Shown here piece after piece: positions 50,553-60,200 of a DNA stretch of 64,000 bases. Both the position numbers and the translations under genes were made by a program. The notes beneath the pieces were generated by a model. It was not told the DNA's origin. It made no database searches and saw only the letters and a list, made by a program, of their open reading frames with translations. Position 1 is the first letter of the stretch; the number at the start of each line of letters is the position of its first letter. Source of the stretch: 2-12-FULL-60-25 sp003576745 (GTDB lineage: Bacteria; Patescibacteriota; Patescibacteriia; 2-12-FULL-60-25). The stretch lies in NCBI GenBank assembly GCA_030272835.1, contig SZOQ01000002.1, positions 83,315 to 147,314 on the forward strand, in the 5' to 3' direction.

Positions 50553-52160
50553 ATGGCAAAAAAATCCCCGCGCGTTCAAACGCGCATTCTGGGTGAAGCC
50601 GCGCACGCGGCGCTTGGCGGCGCGCGCGGGATGACGTCATACGTTAAATGCCTGTATGACGCGAAATATTGCCGCCGATACCGACTTCCCAGATTCGTAT
50701 TTGCCTTCGACGCCATCCTTATCGTCATGATGTTTGCGGTCGCCGGCCTTTTTGTATGGATCCTGCTCGTGCCGGCCGCGCCTCCCACCATGTCTGCGTC
50801 GTTTTCCGCGCCGGAAATCATTGCCGCGCATAAAACGCCCATGGCGATCCACCTTCGCGCAAAGGACGGCGCGAGCCATGAAAACGTCCGTCTGACATGG
50901 CATCTCCCGCCGGGAGTGGAGGTGCTTTCGTCGAATCCGCCCATGAATGCGGATGGGACCATCTATCTCGGCGCGCTTCGTTCCGGCGAAACCGCGTCGT
51001 CCCACGTGATTGCGCGGATGTTTTATCCTCCTGGAACCCAGGTACGCATGGGGTTCACGATTGAGAGCCAAGAAGGCGGCGAGCGTCGGGAATATGTCGG
51101 CGGCGGCGAGCGCGCGGTGGCAAAAAGCGCCCTCACGGCCAAGGTCCCCGACGCATTCGCCGTCGATTCCGTTCCGGCGGAGGGAGCGGTTATTCCCGTC
51201 GCGGTTACAAACGAGAGCGATCTCGTTCTCCCGTCGGTGGAGCTCCGGCATGAGGATGGCGGTTCTGTTTTCTTCCCGCGCATGCGTTTCGGGGATCTCG
51301 AACCGGGCGAACGGAGATACGCCTTCCTTCGTTTGGGAACGCTTGCGGCTCCACCTACGCTTTCATGGTCCGTTTTTTCCGCTTCGCGCGAACTGGAGCG
51401 AGGAACGTGGACATCCGGCATCGGATCTTGGCCGTATCCCGTCATCGAAGAACCTTTGATCGCCCGACCACATATTGAAACAACGGTTCGGGCAACTGCC
51501 TCGCAGGCAAAACAAGCTCTCATTGTCGTCCAGCCCTTATGGGAGAACTCGGTACAGACTTGGCCTCTTTTGCAGGGTGCGTCCATCATCAGCCTCCCTG
51601 CCATTTCCGCGCCCGAAACTCCGGTTCAGGAATGGTTCGTGTTCCCCGTGAGGGAAGACCTTTCGGGGAGGCGCGAACTGGGCCCGGGAATTCGGGGGCT
51701 CGCGACCGTGCCGTTTCCCGTGGACGCGCAGATTCGCTACACCTCGGACGCCGGCGATCAGCTGGGAATCGGTCCGCATCCGCCGCGCGCGGGACATGAA
51801 ACGCGCTACTGGGTGTTTTGGACGGCAGGGCCTTTTGACGGCGATGTCCGGAATGTTCGTATTGAGGCCACACTCGACCGCCGCGTAAGAGCCACCGGGC
51901 TTGTAGCGGCGCCGAATGGGGGAATGTGGTCTTTCGGACAGGATGGCCGCGTCGTATGGACGCTCAATGCGTTCGGGGCCGGCTCTGGGTTGACCAAAGC
52001 CTTGTTTGGGTTTGAGATCGTTCTTACACCCGCCCCGGAGGATGCGGGACGCTCCATGCCTATTCTCGGGGAAACGCGTGCGGTCGCAGAGGATGCCGAA
52101 ACCGGTCTTCCGTATGATGCTGTCGATGAAGCGGTCTCAACCATCGAGATACTTCCGTAA
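50553..52160 (+). CDS. Membrane-anchored beta-rich surface protein
   Basis: Unrecognised 535-residue protein. A basic cytoplasmic start is followed by one transmembrane helix (about 50-72) and a large extracytoplasmic part of about 460 residues with alternating strands and few cysteines (APEIIAAHKTPMAIHLRAKDG, LTWHLPPGVEVLSSNPPMNADG, IYLGALRSGETASSHVIARM). The DUF11/CARDB-like spacing suggests tandem immunoglobulin-like folds. It follows the hydrolase by 6 bp. Function unknown. Confidence 0.75.
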   Translation: MAKKSPRVQTRILGEAAHAALGGARGMTSYVKCLYDAKYCRRYRLPRFVFAFDAILIVMMFAVAGLFVWILLVPAAPPTMSASFSAPEIIAAHKTPMAIHLRAKDGASHENVRLTWHLPPGVEVLSSNPPMNADGTIYLGALRSGETASSHVIARMFYPPGTQVRMGFTIESQEGGERREYVGGGERAVAKSALTAKVPDAFAVDSVPAEGAVIPVAVTNESDLVLPSVELRHEDGGSVFFPRMRFGDLEPGERRYAFLRLGTLAAPPTLSWSVFSASRELERGTWTSGIGSWPYPVIEEPLIARPHIETTVRATASQAKQALIVVQPLWENSVQTWPLLQGASIISLPAISAPETPVQEWFVFPVREDLSGRRELGPGIRGLATVPFPVDAQIRYTSDAGDQLGIGPHPPRAGHETRYWVFWTAGPFDGDVRNVRIEATLDRRVRATGLVAAPNGGMWSFGQDGRVVWTLNAFGAGSGLTKALFGFEIVLTPAPEDAGRSMPILGETRAVAEDAETGLPYDAVDEAVSTIEILP

Positions 52161-52228
52161 AGCGGTTTTTTCGCTGTACAGACGCAAAAAAAGCAAAGGG
52201 AGCATATAGGCCATCACAGCAAGGAGGC

Positions 52229-52257
52229 TTGACAAAAAAGCCTTTTTTGTGTATTCT
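52229..52257 (+). promoter_or_regulatory. Promoter of the 52306 glycosyltransferase gene
   Basis: -35 TTGACA (52229-52234), 17 base spacer, -10 TATTCT (52252-52257). A short hairpin GGCTT/AAGCC followed by TTTTTT overlaps it (52226-52248), which could also end transcription from upstream. Confidence 0.75.
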
Positions 52258-52305
52258 CATCGGTTCTCTTTACTGAGTTCATGGACTCGGAAAGGGGCAG
52301 GAAAT

Positions 52306-53469
52306 ATGACCATTGTCATGATCGGCCATAAGGGCGTGCCTTCGCGCTCCGGCGGCATCGAGCGTTGCGTTGAGGAGCTCTCGACGGCTCTTGTAAAACG
52401 CGGAGTTCGCGTGATTTCGTTTGACCGGAAATGGTATGTGGGCGACGAACCCTCGCCGGCAGGCGTATTGCGGCGCTGGAGTTATGGCATCAAAACCAAG
52501 CATTTGGATGCGATTACGCATACGTTTACCGCAATCATCCTTGCCCGTCGCGACCGGCCGGATATCATACATATTCATGGCGTTGGTCCGTCTTTGCTTG
52601 CGCCTTTCGCGCGCATTCTTCATCCGCGCGCGAAAATCGTTTCAACCTTCCATTGCGTGGACCGCACGCATGCTAAATGGGGCGTTGTGGCGCGCGCCAT
52701 GCTTCGAATGGGTGAAGCGTTCACGTGCCGTTTTGCGGATCGCACCATTACCGTTTCCGAAACCCTTGCGTTGTACTGCCTGAATACCTATGAATGCCAG
52801 CCCTGCGTGATTCCGAACGGCGTCCGTATTGAAGCGGGTTCTGACATGAGTTTGCTTTCGGTATTTGGTCTGAAACCGTACAAATATTTTGCCATGGTGA
52901 CGCGATTGGTTCCGCATAAGAACGCGCATCTTGCCATTCAGGCGCATAAGATTTTGGCAACACAGCGTCCGGATCTCGCGGCACAGTATCCGCTCGTGAT
53001 TGTCGGCGGCTCCGCCTTTACTGGCGAATACGCAAAAGAACTGGAAGCGGCCTGCCGCGCGTATCCGCATGTCCGCATGGTTGGCGAGCAGTATGGCTCC
53101 ATGCTTTCCGCGCTTCAGGAATTTGCGCTCGCGCATCTTTCCATTGCTTCGTCCGAAGGCATGTCCATTTCACTGCTCGAGGCCATGGCCATGTGCCGTC
53201 CGGTCATTGTTTCGGATATTCCGGAAAATACCGGCGTTACGGGCACGGATGCGATTATTGTCCGAACAGGGGATGTGGATAACTTGGCGCATGCGCTCGA
53301 AACGGTTTGCGACCTTCCGGAAGATGAGCGTTTTCGCATGGGAGTGCGTTTGGCTGAACGCGTGAATGAGCGTCATAACTGGGACGTCATCGCCGACGAT
53401 ACATTGGCCCTGTATAGGGAGATTTCGTCTTCCCCTGTTTCTTCGTTTTTTCGAATGAAAGCGGTATAA
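52306..53469 (+). CDS. GT4 glycosyltransferase
   Basis: A 387-residue GT-B enzyme starting IVMIGHKGVPSRSGGIERCVEEL, a start typical of rhamnosyl/galactosyl-transferases of polysaccharide clusters. The donor domain shows MVTRLVPHKNAHLAIQAH and ASSEGMSISLLEAMAMCRP. It has its own promoter, separate from the upstream cluster. ATG 52306 is chosen because the protein fold begins there. Confidence 0.92.
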   Translation: MTIVMIGHKGVPSRSGGIERCVEELSTALVKRGVRVISFDRKWYVGDEPSPAGVLRRWSYGIKTKHLDAITHTFTAIILARRDRPDIIHIHGVGPSLLAPFARILHPRAKIVSTFHCVDRTHAKWGVVARAMLRMGEAFTCRFADRTITVSETLALYCLNTYECQPCVIPNGVRIEAGSDMSLLSVFGLKPYKYFAMVTRLVPHKNAHLAIQAHKILATQRPDLAAQYPLVIVGGSAFTGEYAKELEAACRAYPHVRMVGEQYGSMLSALQEFALAHLSIASSEGMSISLLEAMAMCRPVIVSDIPENTGVTGTDAIIVRTGDVDNLAHALETVCDLPEDERFRMGVRLAERVNERHNWDVIADDTLALYREISSSPVSSFFRMKAV

Positions 53470-53478
53470 TGAATCTAC

Positions 53479-53540
53479 AAAATCAAAAATTCTTTAAAAT
53501 AAAAACTCAAAAAAGTTTGAAGGGTTTGATTTTGTTTTTT
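53479..53540 (+). terminator. Possible AT-rich terminator
   Basis: AAAATCAAA (53479-53487) pairs with TTTGATTTT (53525-53533), followed by GTTTTTT. The stem is AT-only and the loop is long, so the call is weak. Confidence 0.4.
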
Positions 53541-53683
53541 AGCTTTCAATAACCCATTGAGAATGGCTCCGTATCTCCCAATTCCCTGGCAGATATCGGG
53601 CCGTTTTCAACAAAAGGCCAGCGTTCCTCCGCAATGGGTGCGGATGAACGCCAGTTGAACGGCAGCGAAAAGGAGCCAGCAAA

Positions 53684-54328
53684 ATGGCAAGCTATTTTTC
53701 GTGTACCATCGGTGAAGAACAGCAATTCCGCGTAGCACTTTCGAAAGGCGGCCTCACAAAGGAACTCGTACAGGTCGTCGGCAACGATTCTAATTTGGGG
53801 CGGGTCATGGTTGAGGCCCTCAAAGCCGAGCTCGCGAAGAACGATGAGCCCGCCATTGTCACCTTCAATGCCGTCCCCGTCGACTATGCCATTCGGCCCA
53901 CGGACGACTTTTCGAAGTTGTTCGACTTGGTATCGGATGGATACGTTAAGGCCACAAACTGGCAGCGCGACAAGAGCTGCAGGGACGTGTCTACCAAGGG
54001 CCAAGCCGAGCTCACCTTCGAGCTCGTGCACTTTAATAAGATCATGGCGACGAAGGATGTGCTCGAAGTCTTGGATTCCATAAGCCTCCGTCCCGCCACC
54101 CTAGAGGAGCTCGTTTCCTTTAGTCTCAAGCATCCGGAGCTACAGCGTGAGTTTTGGATTGCTGGCCTCGGATCGTATTGCCGTTGGCCTAGCGACCGAA
54201 GCGTGCCGGTCCTTCGCAGGACCGGTGACAAGCGCGGTCTGAGCCTGGACTGGGGCGATCTCGGCGACTCGTGGCGCAAGGACGATCGCTTCCTCGCTGT
54301 TCACAAGACGGAAGAGACAGCAGCCTGA
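53684..54328 (+). CDS. Orphan protein, 214 residues
   Basis: I do not recognise a named family. AAGGAG lies nine bases before the ATG. The protein has no signal or membrane helix, so it is predicted cytoplasmic. It contains TKGQAELTFELVHFNKIMATKDVLEVLDSISLRPATLEELVSFSLKHPELQREF, then a segment WPSDRSVPVLRR followed by GLSLDWGDLGDSW. The pattern ATLEELVSFSLKHPELQ resembles a recurring hypothetical in Patescibacteria. The gene stands alone between AT-rich and repeat-rich DNA. Confidence 0.65.
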   Translation: MASYFSCTIGEEQQFRVALSKGGLTKELVQVVGNDSNLGRVMVEALKAELAKNDEPAIVTFNAVPVDYAIRPTDDFSKLFDLVSDGYVKATNWQRDKSCRDVSTKGQAELTFELVHFNKIMATKDVLEVLDSISLRPATLEELVSFSLKHPELQREFWIAGLGSYCRWPSDRSVPVLRRTGDKRGLSLDWGDLGDSWRKDDRFLAVHKTEETAA

Positions 54329-54412
54329 TCTCAACATACGAGGCACAGCTACTGTGATCCTGCATTACACACCAAGCTCTTGAATGGGGCTGGGTGTTTT
54401 AATTGTATTCGT

Positions 54413-54680
54413 AGGGTCGACGCGCGCGTCACCTCTACGGGATAGCGATTTACAAATCATTCGAGATCCTCTGTCGATATGTCGAAACAGTCACAAGCGT
54501 AGGGGCGTGTTACTACGCCCCTACGGGATGGGCAGTCTAATTTTTTTTCTGAATCCCCCGGACCCCGTCCGACGGGGGAAGGGGGATGAAGAATCCCTGT
54601 TTCAGCAAGGACAGTTTTGCTTGTATTGACCTCTTCGTGTACAAGGACGTCCACGTCTAGACAGGAATCCTTCGTCCCCG
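54413..54680. repeat. Palindromic repeats between 54.4 and 54.7 kb
   Basis: No gene lies between 54329 and 54731. Two hairpins share the CGTAGGG...CCCTACG theme: one around 54413-54441 (CGTAGGGTCGACGCG with CGCGTCACCTCTACG), one perfect at 54498-54525 (CGTAGGGGCG/CGCCCCTACG). A CCCCGTC/GACGGGG hairpin follows (about 54563-54577), then an imperfect inverted repeat of GAAGAATCCCTGT (54588-54600) and ACAGGAATCCTTC (54661-54673). The last is related to the element at 63841-63920. Confidence 0.75.
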
Positions 54681-54731
54681 CCAGAGGCGAGAGAGTTAGG
54701 AAAAATGTTTCTGCAGGTTTCCTACTGATGT

Positions 54732-55022
54732 TCATACACCATCCGGCGGGCGCGGCGAATACAGCGTATTGCGAATTTTCCATTGTTCCACCCATTGCCC
54801 GATGCCGCGCGAATCGCGTTTATTCCGTATGGTCGTTTTTTTCTGCGACCAGACCATAAGGGAATCAAAATGAAGCCGGTAACGTCCGCGCACGACGATA
54901 TATCGGATTTCCCCGGAATGGATTGCGCGGCGAAGGGTTTTTTCATGGACTCCGAAGAGACGCGACGCTTCGGAAAGCGTGACCCGGAGGGGCGCGGAAA
55001 GCTGTTCTGCCATTAAAGACAT
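54732..55022 (-). CDS. Excisionase-like (MerR-type) HTH protein
   Basis: A 96-residue protein. The segment VTLSEASRLFGVHEKTLRRAIHSGEIRYIVVRGRYRLHFDSLMVW is an excisionase-family helix-turn-helix with wing, usually found in small DNA-binding regulators. The C-terminal part is basic (SQKKTTIRNKRDSRG). The start is ATG 55022; there is no strong ribosome site. It is divergent from the ECF sigma gene with a long inverted repeat between, so it may control that promoter region. Confidence 0.75.
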   Translation of the reverse strand: MSLMAEQLSAPLRVTLSEASRLFGVHEKTLRRAIHSGEIRYIVVRGRYRLHFDSLMVWSQKKTTIRNKRDSRGIGQWVEQWKIRNTLYSPRPPDGV

Positions 55023-55029
55023 GATAGTG

Positions 55030-55077
55030 GAATTCTTTCTATTTGTCCACACTGTTCTGGACAAAAGAAAGATTCTT
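55030..55077. promoter_or_regulatory. Long inverted repeat, possible operator
   Basis: TTTGTCCA (55042-55049) and TGGACAAA (55058-55065) form a perfect 8 bp inverted repeat around CACTGTTC. The symmetry extends outward to CTTTCTA and AGAAAG with one indel, and loosely to GAATTC/GATTC. It lies between the HTH gene and the sigma gene. On the minus strand TTGTCC and TAGAAA, 17 bases apart, could be a promoter of the HTH gene within the same element. Confidence 0.6.
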
Positions 55078-55190
55078 GAAAGGGCGATTTTTTACCCTCA
55101 TTTCATGCTTGTCAGAAATCGGCCCCTCCTGTAGCCTCACCCGCAGACTCCGATGAATCTGGCGCCAGGCAGAGGCATCGGTTATCACAC

Positions 55191-55760
55191 ATGTCGGGTC
55201 TTCTCGACCGCTATCTCCTGTTTCGGATTCGTGAACAGCAGGATCCCGAGGCGTTCGCACGCCTGTATGATCGGTATGTTCAGGCGATTTATCGTTTTGT
55301 ATATCTCAAATTGCCGTCAAAGCAGGACTCGGAAGACATTACCTCCGAGGTGTTTTTAAAGTGCTGGAATTTTCTTCAGGAGCATCGGGATGTGAGGGAA
55401 ATCCGCGCGCTTTTATATAAGATCGCGCGCAATGCCATTGCGGACTGGTATCGCGAGCGGTCAGGCTGGCCCGACAGGTCGCTTGCTGTAACGTTTCGCT
55501 TCGAAGACACGTCTTCTGAAATAGAGGCCGTATCGGATAGCGGGCGGGGCCGCGAACTCCTCGAAGCTCGGGCGGAACTCGCCCTGCTCATGGGGAAACT
55601 GGAGCGCTTAAAAGATGAATATCGCGACGTGTTGAGCCTTCGACTTATTGACGGGCTTCCGTTCTCCGTGATTGCGGAGATTATGGAAAAGACGCCTGGG
55701 CATGCGCGCGTTCTTTATCACCGGGCAAAAAAGGCGCTCGATCAGCTCAATGCATCATAA
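55191..55760 (+). CDS. ECF-type RNA polymerase sigma factor
   Basis: A 189-residue sigma-70 of the extracytoplasmic-function type. Region 2 is present (DPEAFARLYDRYVQAIYRFVYLKL, DITSEVFLKCW), region 4 too (LERLKDEYRDVLSLRLIDGLPFSVIAEIMEKTPGHARVLYHRAKKAL). Such factors direct RNA polymerase to envelope-stress or surface genes. It overlaps the following DUF5667 gene, which probably encodes its partner or anti-sigma factor. Confidence 0.93.
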   Translation: MSGLLDRYLLFRIREQQDPEAFARLYDRYVQAIYRFVYLKLPSKQDSEDITSEVFLKCWNFLQEHRDVREIRALLYKIARNAIADWYRERSGWPDRSLAVTFRFEDTSSEIEAVSDSGRGRELLEARAELALLMGKLERLKDEYRDVLSLRLIDGLPFSVIAEIMEKTPGHARVLYHRAKKALDQLNAS

Positions 55761-56916
55761 AATCATGGGCCAGCCAGATCTCTATTGCGTCATGAAGTCC
55801 CTCCGGGACCACGAACGCGGAATCAAACCTGATTCCGCGTGGGTTCGCGCGAACAGGGAAACGCTGCTCATGCAGGTGCGGAACAGCATTCCCTCCGCAG
55901 ACGTCGCGGCGAAAAATCGCATTCTGGCGCAAACAGGTTCGCGCATGCTCAAAATCATCCGCGGTCCGGTATTGTCGTTTACCGCCATTCTCGCCGCGCT
56001 TTTGGGCGGATCGCTCGTGTCCGTAAGCGCGGCGGAACGTTCCCTGCCCGGCGATTCCTTATATGCGCTCAAACTCGTTACGGAACAGGCGCGGCTTGCG
56101 CTCACCACCGAGCAGTCCGCGCGCATGAAGTTGAAGGTAGAATTCACCAAGCGCCGCGTTGAGGAACTTCGGACCATTGCTACAACGCCGGTCAGCAAAA
56201 AAGACGAGCGCGCGGCAAAGGCCGCGGAAATTTTGAAACAGGATTTGAATACGCTCAAACAGCAGCTGGAGAATGCAAAAACGTCCGGCACCACGAAAGA
56301 ACTCGCGGACGCCGTGAAGGTGGTTGAAAAAGAAACGGTACAGGTCGTCAAAACGCTCACGGAAACGAAAAAAGAATTGGGCGGAGACGTTCAGCTTACC
56401 GTTTCCGATGCGCAGGCGAGCGCGGCGGATATTGGCATTCAGGCGCTTCAGGCGCTTGTGGACGTGCAGGGTTCCGATGAAGGCGGCGTAACAGATGAGG
56501 GTCTCGAGGCATCGCTTGCGGCGCATGCGGAGGTTGCAAAGAACGTTGCCGCGAACACCATGGAGCTGGCCGCGCAGTCGGAAGCGTCCACCGCCTCGTC
56601 GACCACGTCCGTTACCTCAACGTCCGCCATCGCGCTCGCTAAAAACGTCGAAGCCATGCTCTTTGAAGCGCAGCAGCTCCTGTTGGATGGAAAGTCCGCC
56701 GAGGCCATTCAGAAAATAAAGGAGGCGAGTCTCCAGTCCTTCCTCGCGCAAAAACAAATGGAGGGCATTCAGCAGATCTCGGGCGATTCGGGTATGGCGG
56801 GGATCACCAACGCTGCCGCGATCTCCACATCAACGTCCGTGACGGGGAACGCAGACGTCTCCGCATCTTCCTCGCAGGAAACGCAGGACGCATCATCCGC
56901 ATCGGGCGGCCAATAA
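55750..56916 (+). CDS. DUF5667 membrane protein, possible anti-sigma factor
   Basis: A 388-residue protein overlapping the sigma gene by 11 bases. A cytoplasmic N-terminus of about 70 residues is followed by a transmembrane segment (about 72-95, LSFTAILAALLGGSLVSVSA), the DUF5667 signature SLPGDSLYALKLVTEQ and a long helical region (TKRRVEELRTIA, KQDLNTLKQQLENAK), then a Ser/Thr-rich tail. DUF5667 often sits beside ECF factors in other bacteria. An alternative start is ATG 55765. Confidence 0.82.
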   Translation: MHHKIMGQPDLYCVMKSLRDHERGIKPDSAWVRANRETLLMQVRNSIPSADVAAKNRILAQTGSRMLKIIRGPVLSFTAILAALLGGSLVSVSAAERSLPGDSLYALKLVTEQARLALTTEQSARMKLKVEFTKRRVEELRTIATTPVSKKDERAAKAAEILKQDLNTLKQQLENAKTSGTTKELADAVKVVEKETVQVVKTLTETKKELGGDVQLTVSDAQASAADIGIQALQALVDVQGSDEGGVTDEGLEASLAAHAEVAKNVAANTMELAAQSEASTASSTTSVTSTSAIALAKNVEAMLFEAQQLLLDGKSAEAIQKIKEASLQSFLAQKQMEGIQQISGDSGMAGITNAAAISTSTSVTGNADVSASSSQETQDASSASGGQ

Positions 56917-57138
56917 CCATCATTCATTCACGAACATCCTTTCCCTTCCACGCTTTCTCTTTATCCCTCCCGATCATTCTAGGCATACCCCGCCTCATTG
57001 GGCGCCCCTCTCGATTTCGACAGAGGCGTCCAACCGGGCGGGGGGAGGATCGTCACCCGGATGCGGGTTTCCGTCCTTGTAAACGCCCGCTCGCATTTCT
57101 CAAGCATCCTCGCCAGGCCATTTCGTTTCAAAGGTCGA
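56917..57138. other. Upstream region of the surface protein gene
   Basis: About 220 bases before the three leader stem-loops hold no gene. A CCTCT/AGAGG hairpin lies near 57007-57026. I do not see a confident promoter here. Confidence 0.4.
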
Positions 57139-57211
57139 TCCCGGCTATGCCGGGAAACGGATGGGTACTATTCACCATCCGATGCGCCGATTCCTACGGA
57201 TCGGCAGCATC
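57139..57211 (+). promoter_or_regulatory. Three tandem stem-loops in the S-layer-like leader
   Basis: TCCCGGC/GCCGGGA (57139-57155), GGATGG/CCATCC (57159-57180) and GATGCgCCGAT/ATCGGcaGCATC (57181-57211) lie one after another just before the ATG at 57234. The leader has no clear ribosome site. Such structures could stabilise an abundant mRNA; this is inference. Confidence 0.6.
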
Positions 57212-57233
57212 AACTCCAACATCATTCAACAAC

Positions 57234-60200
57234 ATGCATTCCATCAAGAAAGCATTCTCAACGTTCGTCACCTTTACGACCGTCCTTTGGTCCATGGGTG
57301 GAGCGTTGCTCTTCCCGGGAGTTGCGCAAGCCGCAACCCTTTCCCCCGGCGACCTTATTAAGGCCTCCGGCCCGGCGGTGTATTACTATGCCGCTGACGG
57401 GAAGCGTTACGTATTCCCGAACGAAAAGACCTATTTCTCGTGGTATAACGATTTCTCGTCCGTGGTGACCATTACGGATGCAGAACTCGCCGCCATCATG
57501 ATTGGCGGAAATGTCACGATCCGCCCGGGCACCAGCCTGGTGAAGATCACGACAGACCCGAAGGTCTATGCCATCTCCAGCAATTGCGGGATGCTCCACT
57601 GGATTCAAAGCGAAACGCTTGCGCAGCAGCTCTACGGAGCCAACTGGGCACAGCGCGTCGTTGACGTTCCAGACGCATTCTTCGTCGACTATGAAGTCGG
57701 TTCTCCGATTTCCAGCGCCGTCCACCCGGACGGGACCGTAGTAAACTACGCGTCCAATCCGAGCATGTGGTACGTGGTCTGGAACGGCCAGAAGCGCGAG
57801 CTTCAGGGCACCGCGGCAGCCGACAACATGCTTAACCCCGCAACGTGGGGCATGACAACCACCATCGATTACACGACCGGTTCCCCGATTACGGGCAAGA
57901 TTGCCGAACTCTCGGACGTCGGCTGCCCCTCGGCGACTCCGTCGGTAACCGGCGGCGTGACCGTTACGCTGGCGTCTGACACGCCGGCCGGCGTCACAGT
58001 TCCGCGCAACTCCTCCTCCAATGCCGTTGTCAAGGTTAACTTGACGGCCGGCAATGCGGCGGCGCGCGTGAACGGTTTGCGCTTTAAGCGCGTGGGCGTA
58101 GGAAACGCGAGCGATATCGCCAATGCGTACGTCTACGACCAGAACAAGGTTCGTCTCACCACGGGACGCACCATCAATTCCACCACACACGAAGTGGAAT
58201 TCAGCTCGCTTGGCATTGATGTCCCGGCAAACAGCACCGTTGCGGTGTATGTATACCTCGACTTCAGCGTCGCCTCCGGTTCTGAAGGCGGCGTCCACGC
58301 CATGCAGCTCGCTGACGCCGCAAGCGTCGTTATCGAAGGAACGGGCACGGTCACCGGGAACTTCCCGATTACCGGTAACTCGTTCACGGTCGGTGCCGCT
58401 TCCGCGGCCCGCGTAGACGTCGAAAAGGGCGTTACGCCGTCAAATCCGACCATCGGCGCCAAGGACAAGGAAATCTCGAACTTCCGAATTACGGCCAACA
58501 CCAATGATGTCGAAATTCGCCAGATCAACGTGTACCAGGCCGGTTCGGTAAACAACTCTGACTTGAGCAACTTCAAGCTCTGGCAGGGCAGCACGCTCGT
58601 TGCAACGGGCGGCGCGGTATCCAGCGACAACCTCATTACCCTGGTTTTCAATCCCGCCTTCGTTATTACGAACGGGACAACCAAGGTGTTCAGCCTCACG
58701 GCTGATGTAGGCGGACGCGCAGGTCGCACCATCCGCACCTACGTTGAATACACCACGGACGTTACGGCCATAGACAAGGTCTATAATGCCGGCGCATTCG
58801 TATGTATCAACAATACGGTGACGGGTTGTACGACAGGCAACTCCAACTTCGACGGAACCGGTACGAATTACGTTGAAGTGACCACCGAGGGCGGAACCCT
58901 TACGGTGACCTTCAACGGCCCCACCACGCAGAACGTGGCCAAGGGCACGCTCGGCGTTCCGTTGTTCAATGTCACGCTGACCGCAGCGGACAGTGCGCTC
59001 GAAATCCGTAAACTGAACATCGTGCTCACGGCCGGCGGCGGCGGAGTTGTGAAGGGTTCGGCAGGTACCGAATACTTCCGCAACTTCCGTCTTCGCGACA
59101 TCAACACGGGTGTCACGGTCATGGGTCCGATCAATATGCCTTCGGGCGTGGCGAACAGCGCCGCAACCACGGGCGCCTTCACGTTCACGGACAGCTGGAA
59201 CCTGAACGCAAACCAGGTCCGCGATCTTGAGCTCGTGGCTGACATCTCCAATTCGGAAGATGGCGCGAACGAACTCTTCGGCGACGGCAATAACACCTAC
59301 ACCCTCACGATGAACGCCTTCGGCTCGTCCGATGTGCGCGTGGTGGACACGGGTGAATTCCTCGCGACCTCGCAGATCGTTCCGAATTCCAACATCGTCG
59401 GCAATCCGCTCACCGTAAAGGCTTCGAGCCTTTCGGCCGCGCTTGCGACCAACCCGGTTGGAACCACCATTGTGAAGAAGCAGGCTGACGTTGACGCGGT
59501 GGGCATTACGCTTTCCGCGGGTCAGCAGAGCGACGTAACCATAACCTCCATGAAGGTGAGTGGTATGGCCCAGACGGCATTCGTGCCGGGCTACACGGCG
59601 GCCAAGTTCGGCCAGCTCGTGACGTCCCTCAAGCTCTTCGACGGAACAACGCAGCTCGGCACCGCCAAGGCGCCGAACACCACCACGGGCGACGCCACAT
59701 TCACCGGCATTAACCTCCTGATCCCGAAGGGAACCACCAAGCAGCTGACCGTCAAGGCCACGCTCGCCTCCACGGTTTCCACCACCACGTCCACGGACGA
59801 CTTTGCCATCGGCATTGCCGCAGCCGCGGATATTACGGCCCAGGACGGCGACGCCAACACGGTGAATGCCACGCTCTCCGCCGGACTCGTCGCGAACGCG
59901 TCGGCCGCCGGACAGACCGTGATTCAGAGCGTCCGCAACAGCGGTACGATTACCTACCAGCAGGACAGCCATCCGCAGACGACCATCCTCGTTGCCGGAG
60001 GCTCCACCTGGAAGGTCTTCTCCCGCTATAAGGCAACGGCACAGTACGAAAGCGCCGAACTCGACCGCGTTCAGGTGATTCACCCGAATGACGGCGGCAA
60101 GAACGGCGACTTCTCGATGATTGCCGTGGCTGTGGGCGGCGATGTGACCAATCGTCAGGACATCCTCTCGGCCGGCGCAACCGGTACGAAGGACGTTGAC

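Noticed and set aside
53465..53470. TATAAT at the end of a glycosyltransferase gene as a promoter
   Set aside because: No acceptable -35 box at 16-18 bases, and a possible terminator follows at once.
58440..60083. 547-codon minus-strand frame inside the S-layer-like gene
   Set aside because: Shadow of a repetitive, stop-poor plus-strand gene; composition is not protein-like and there is no ribosome site.
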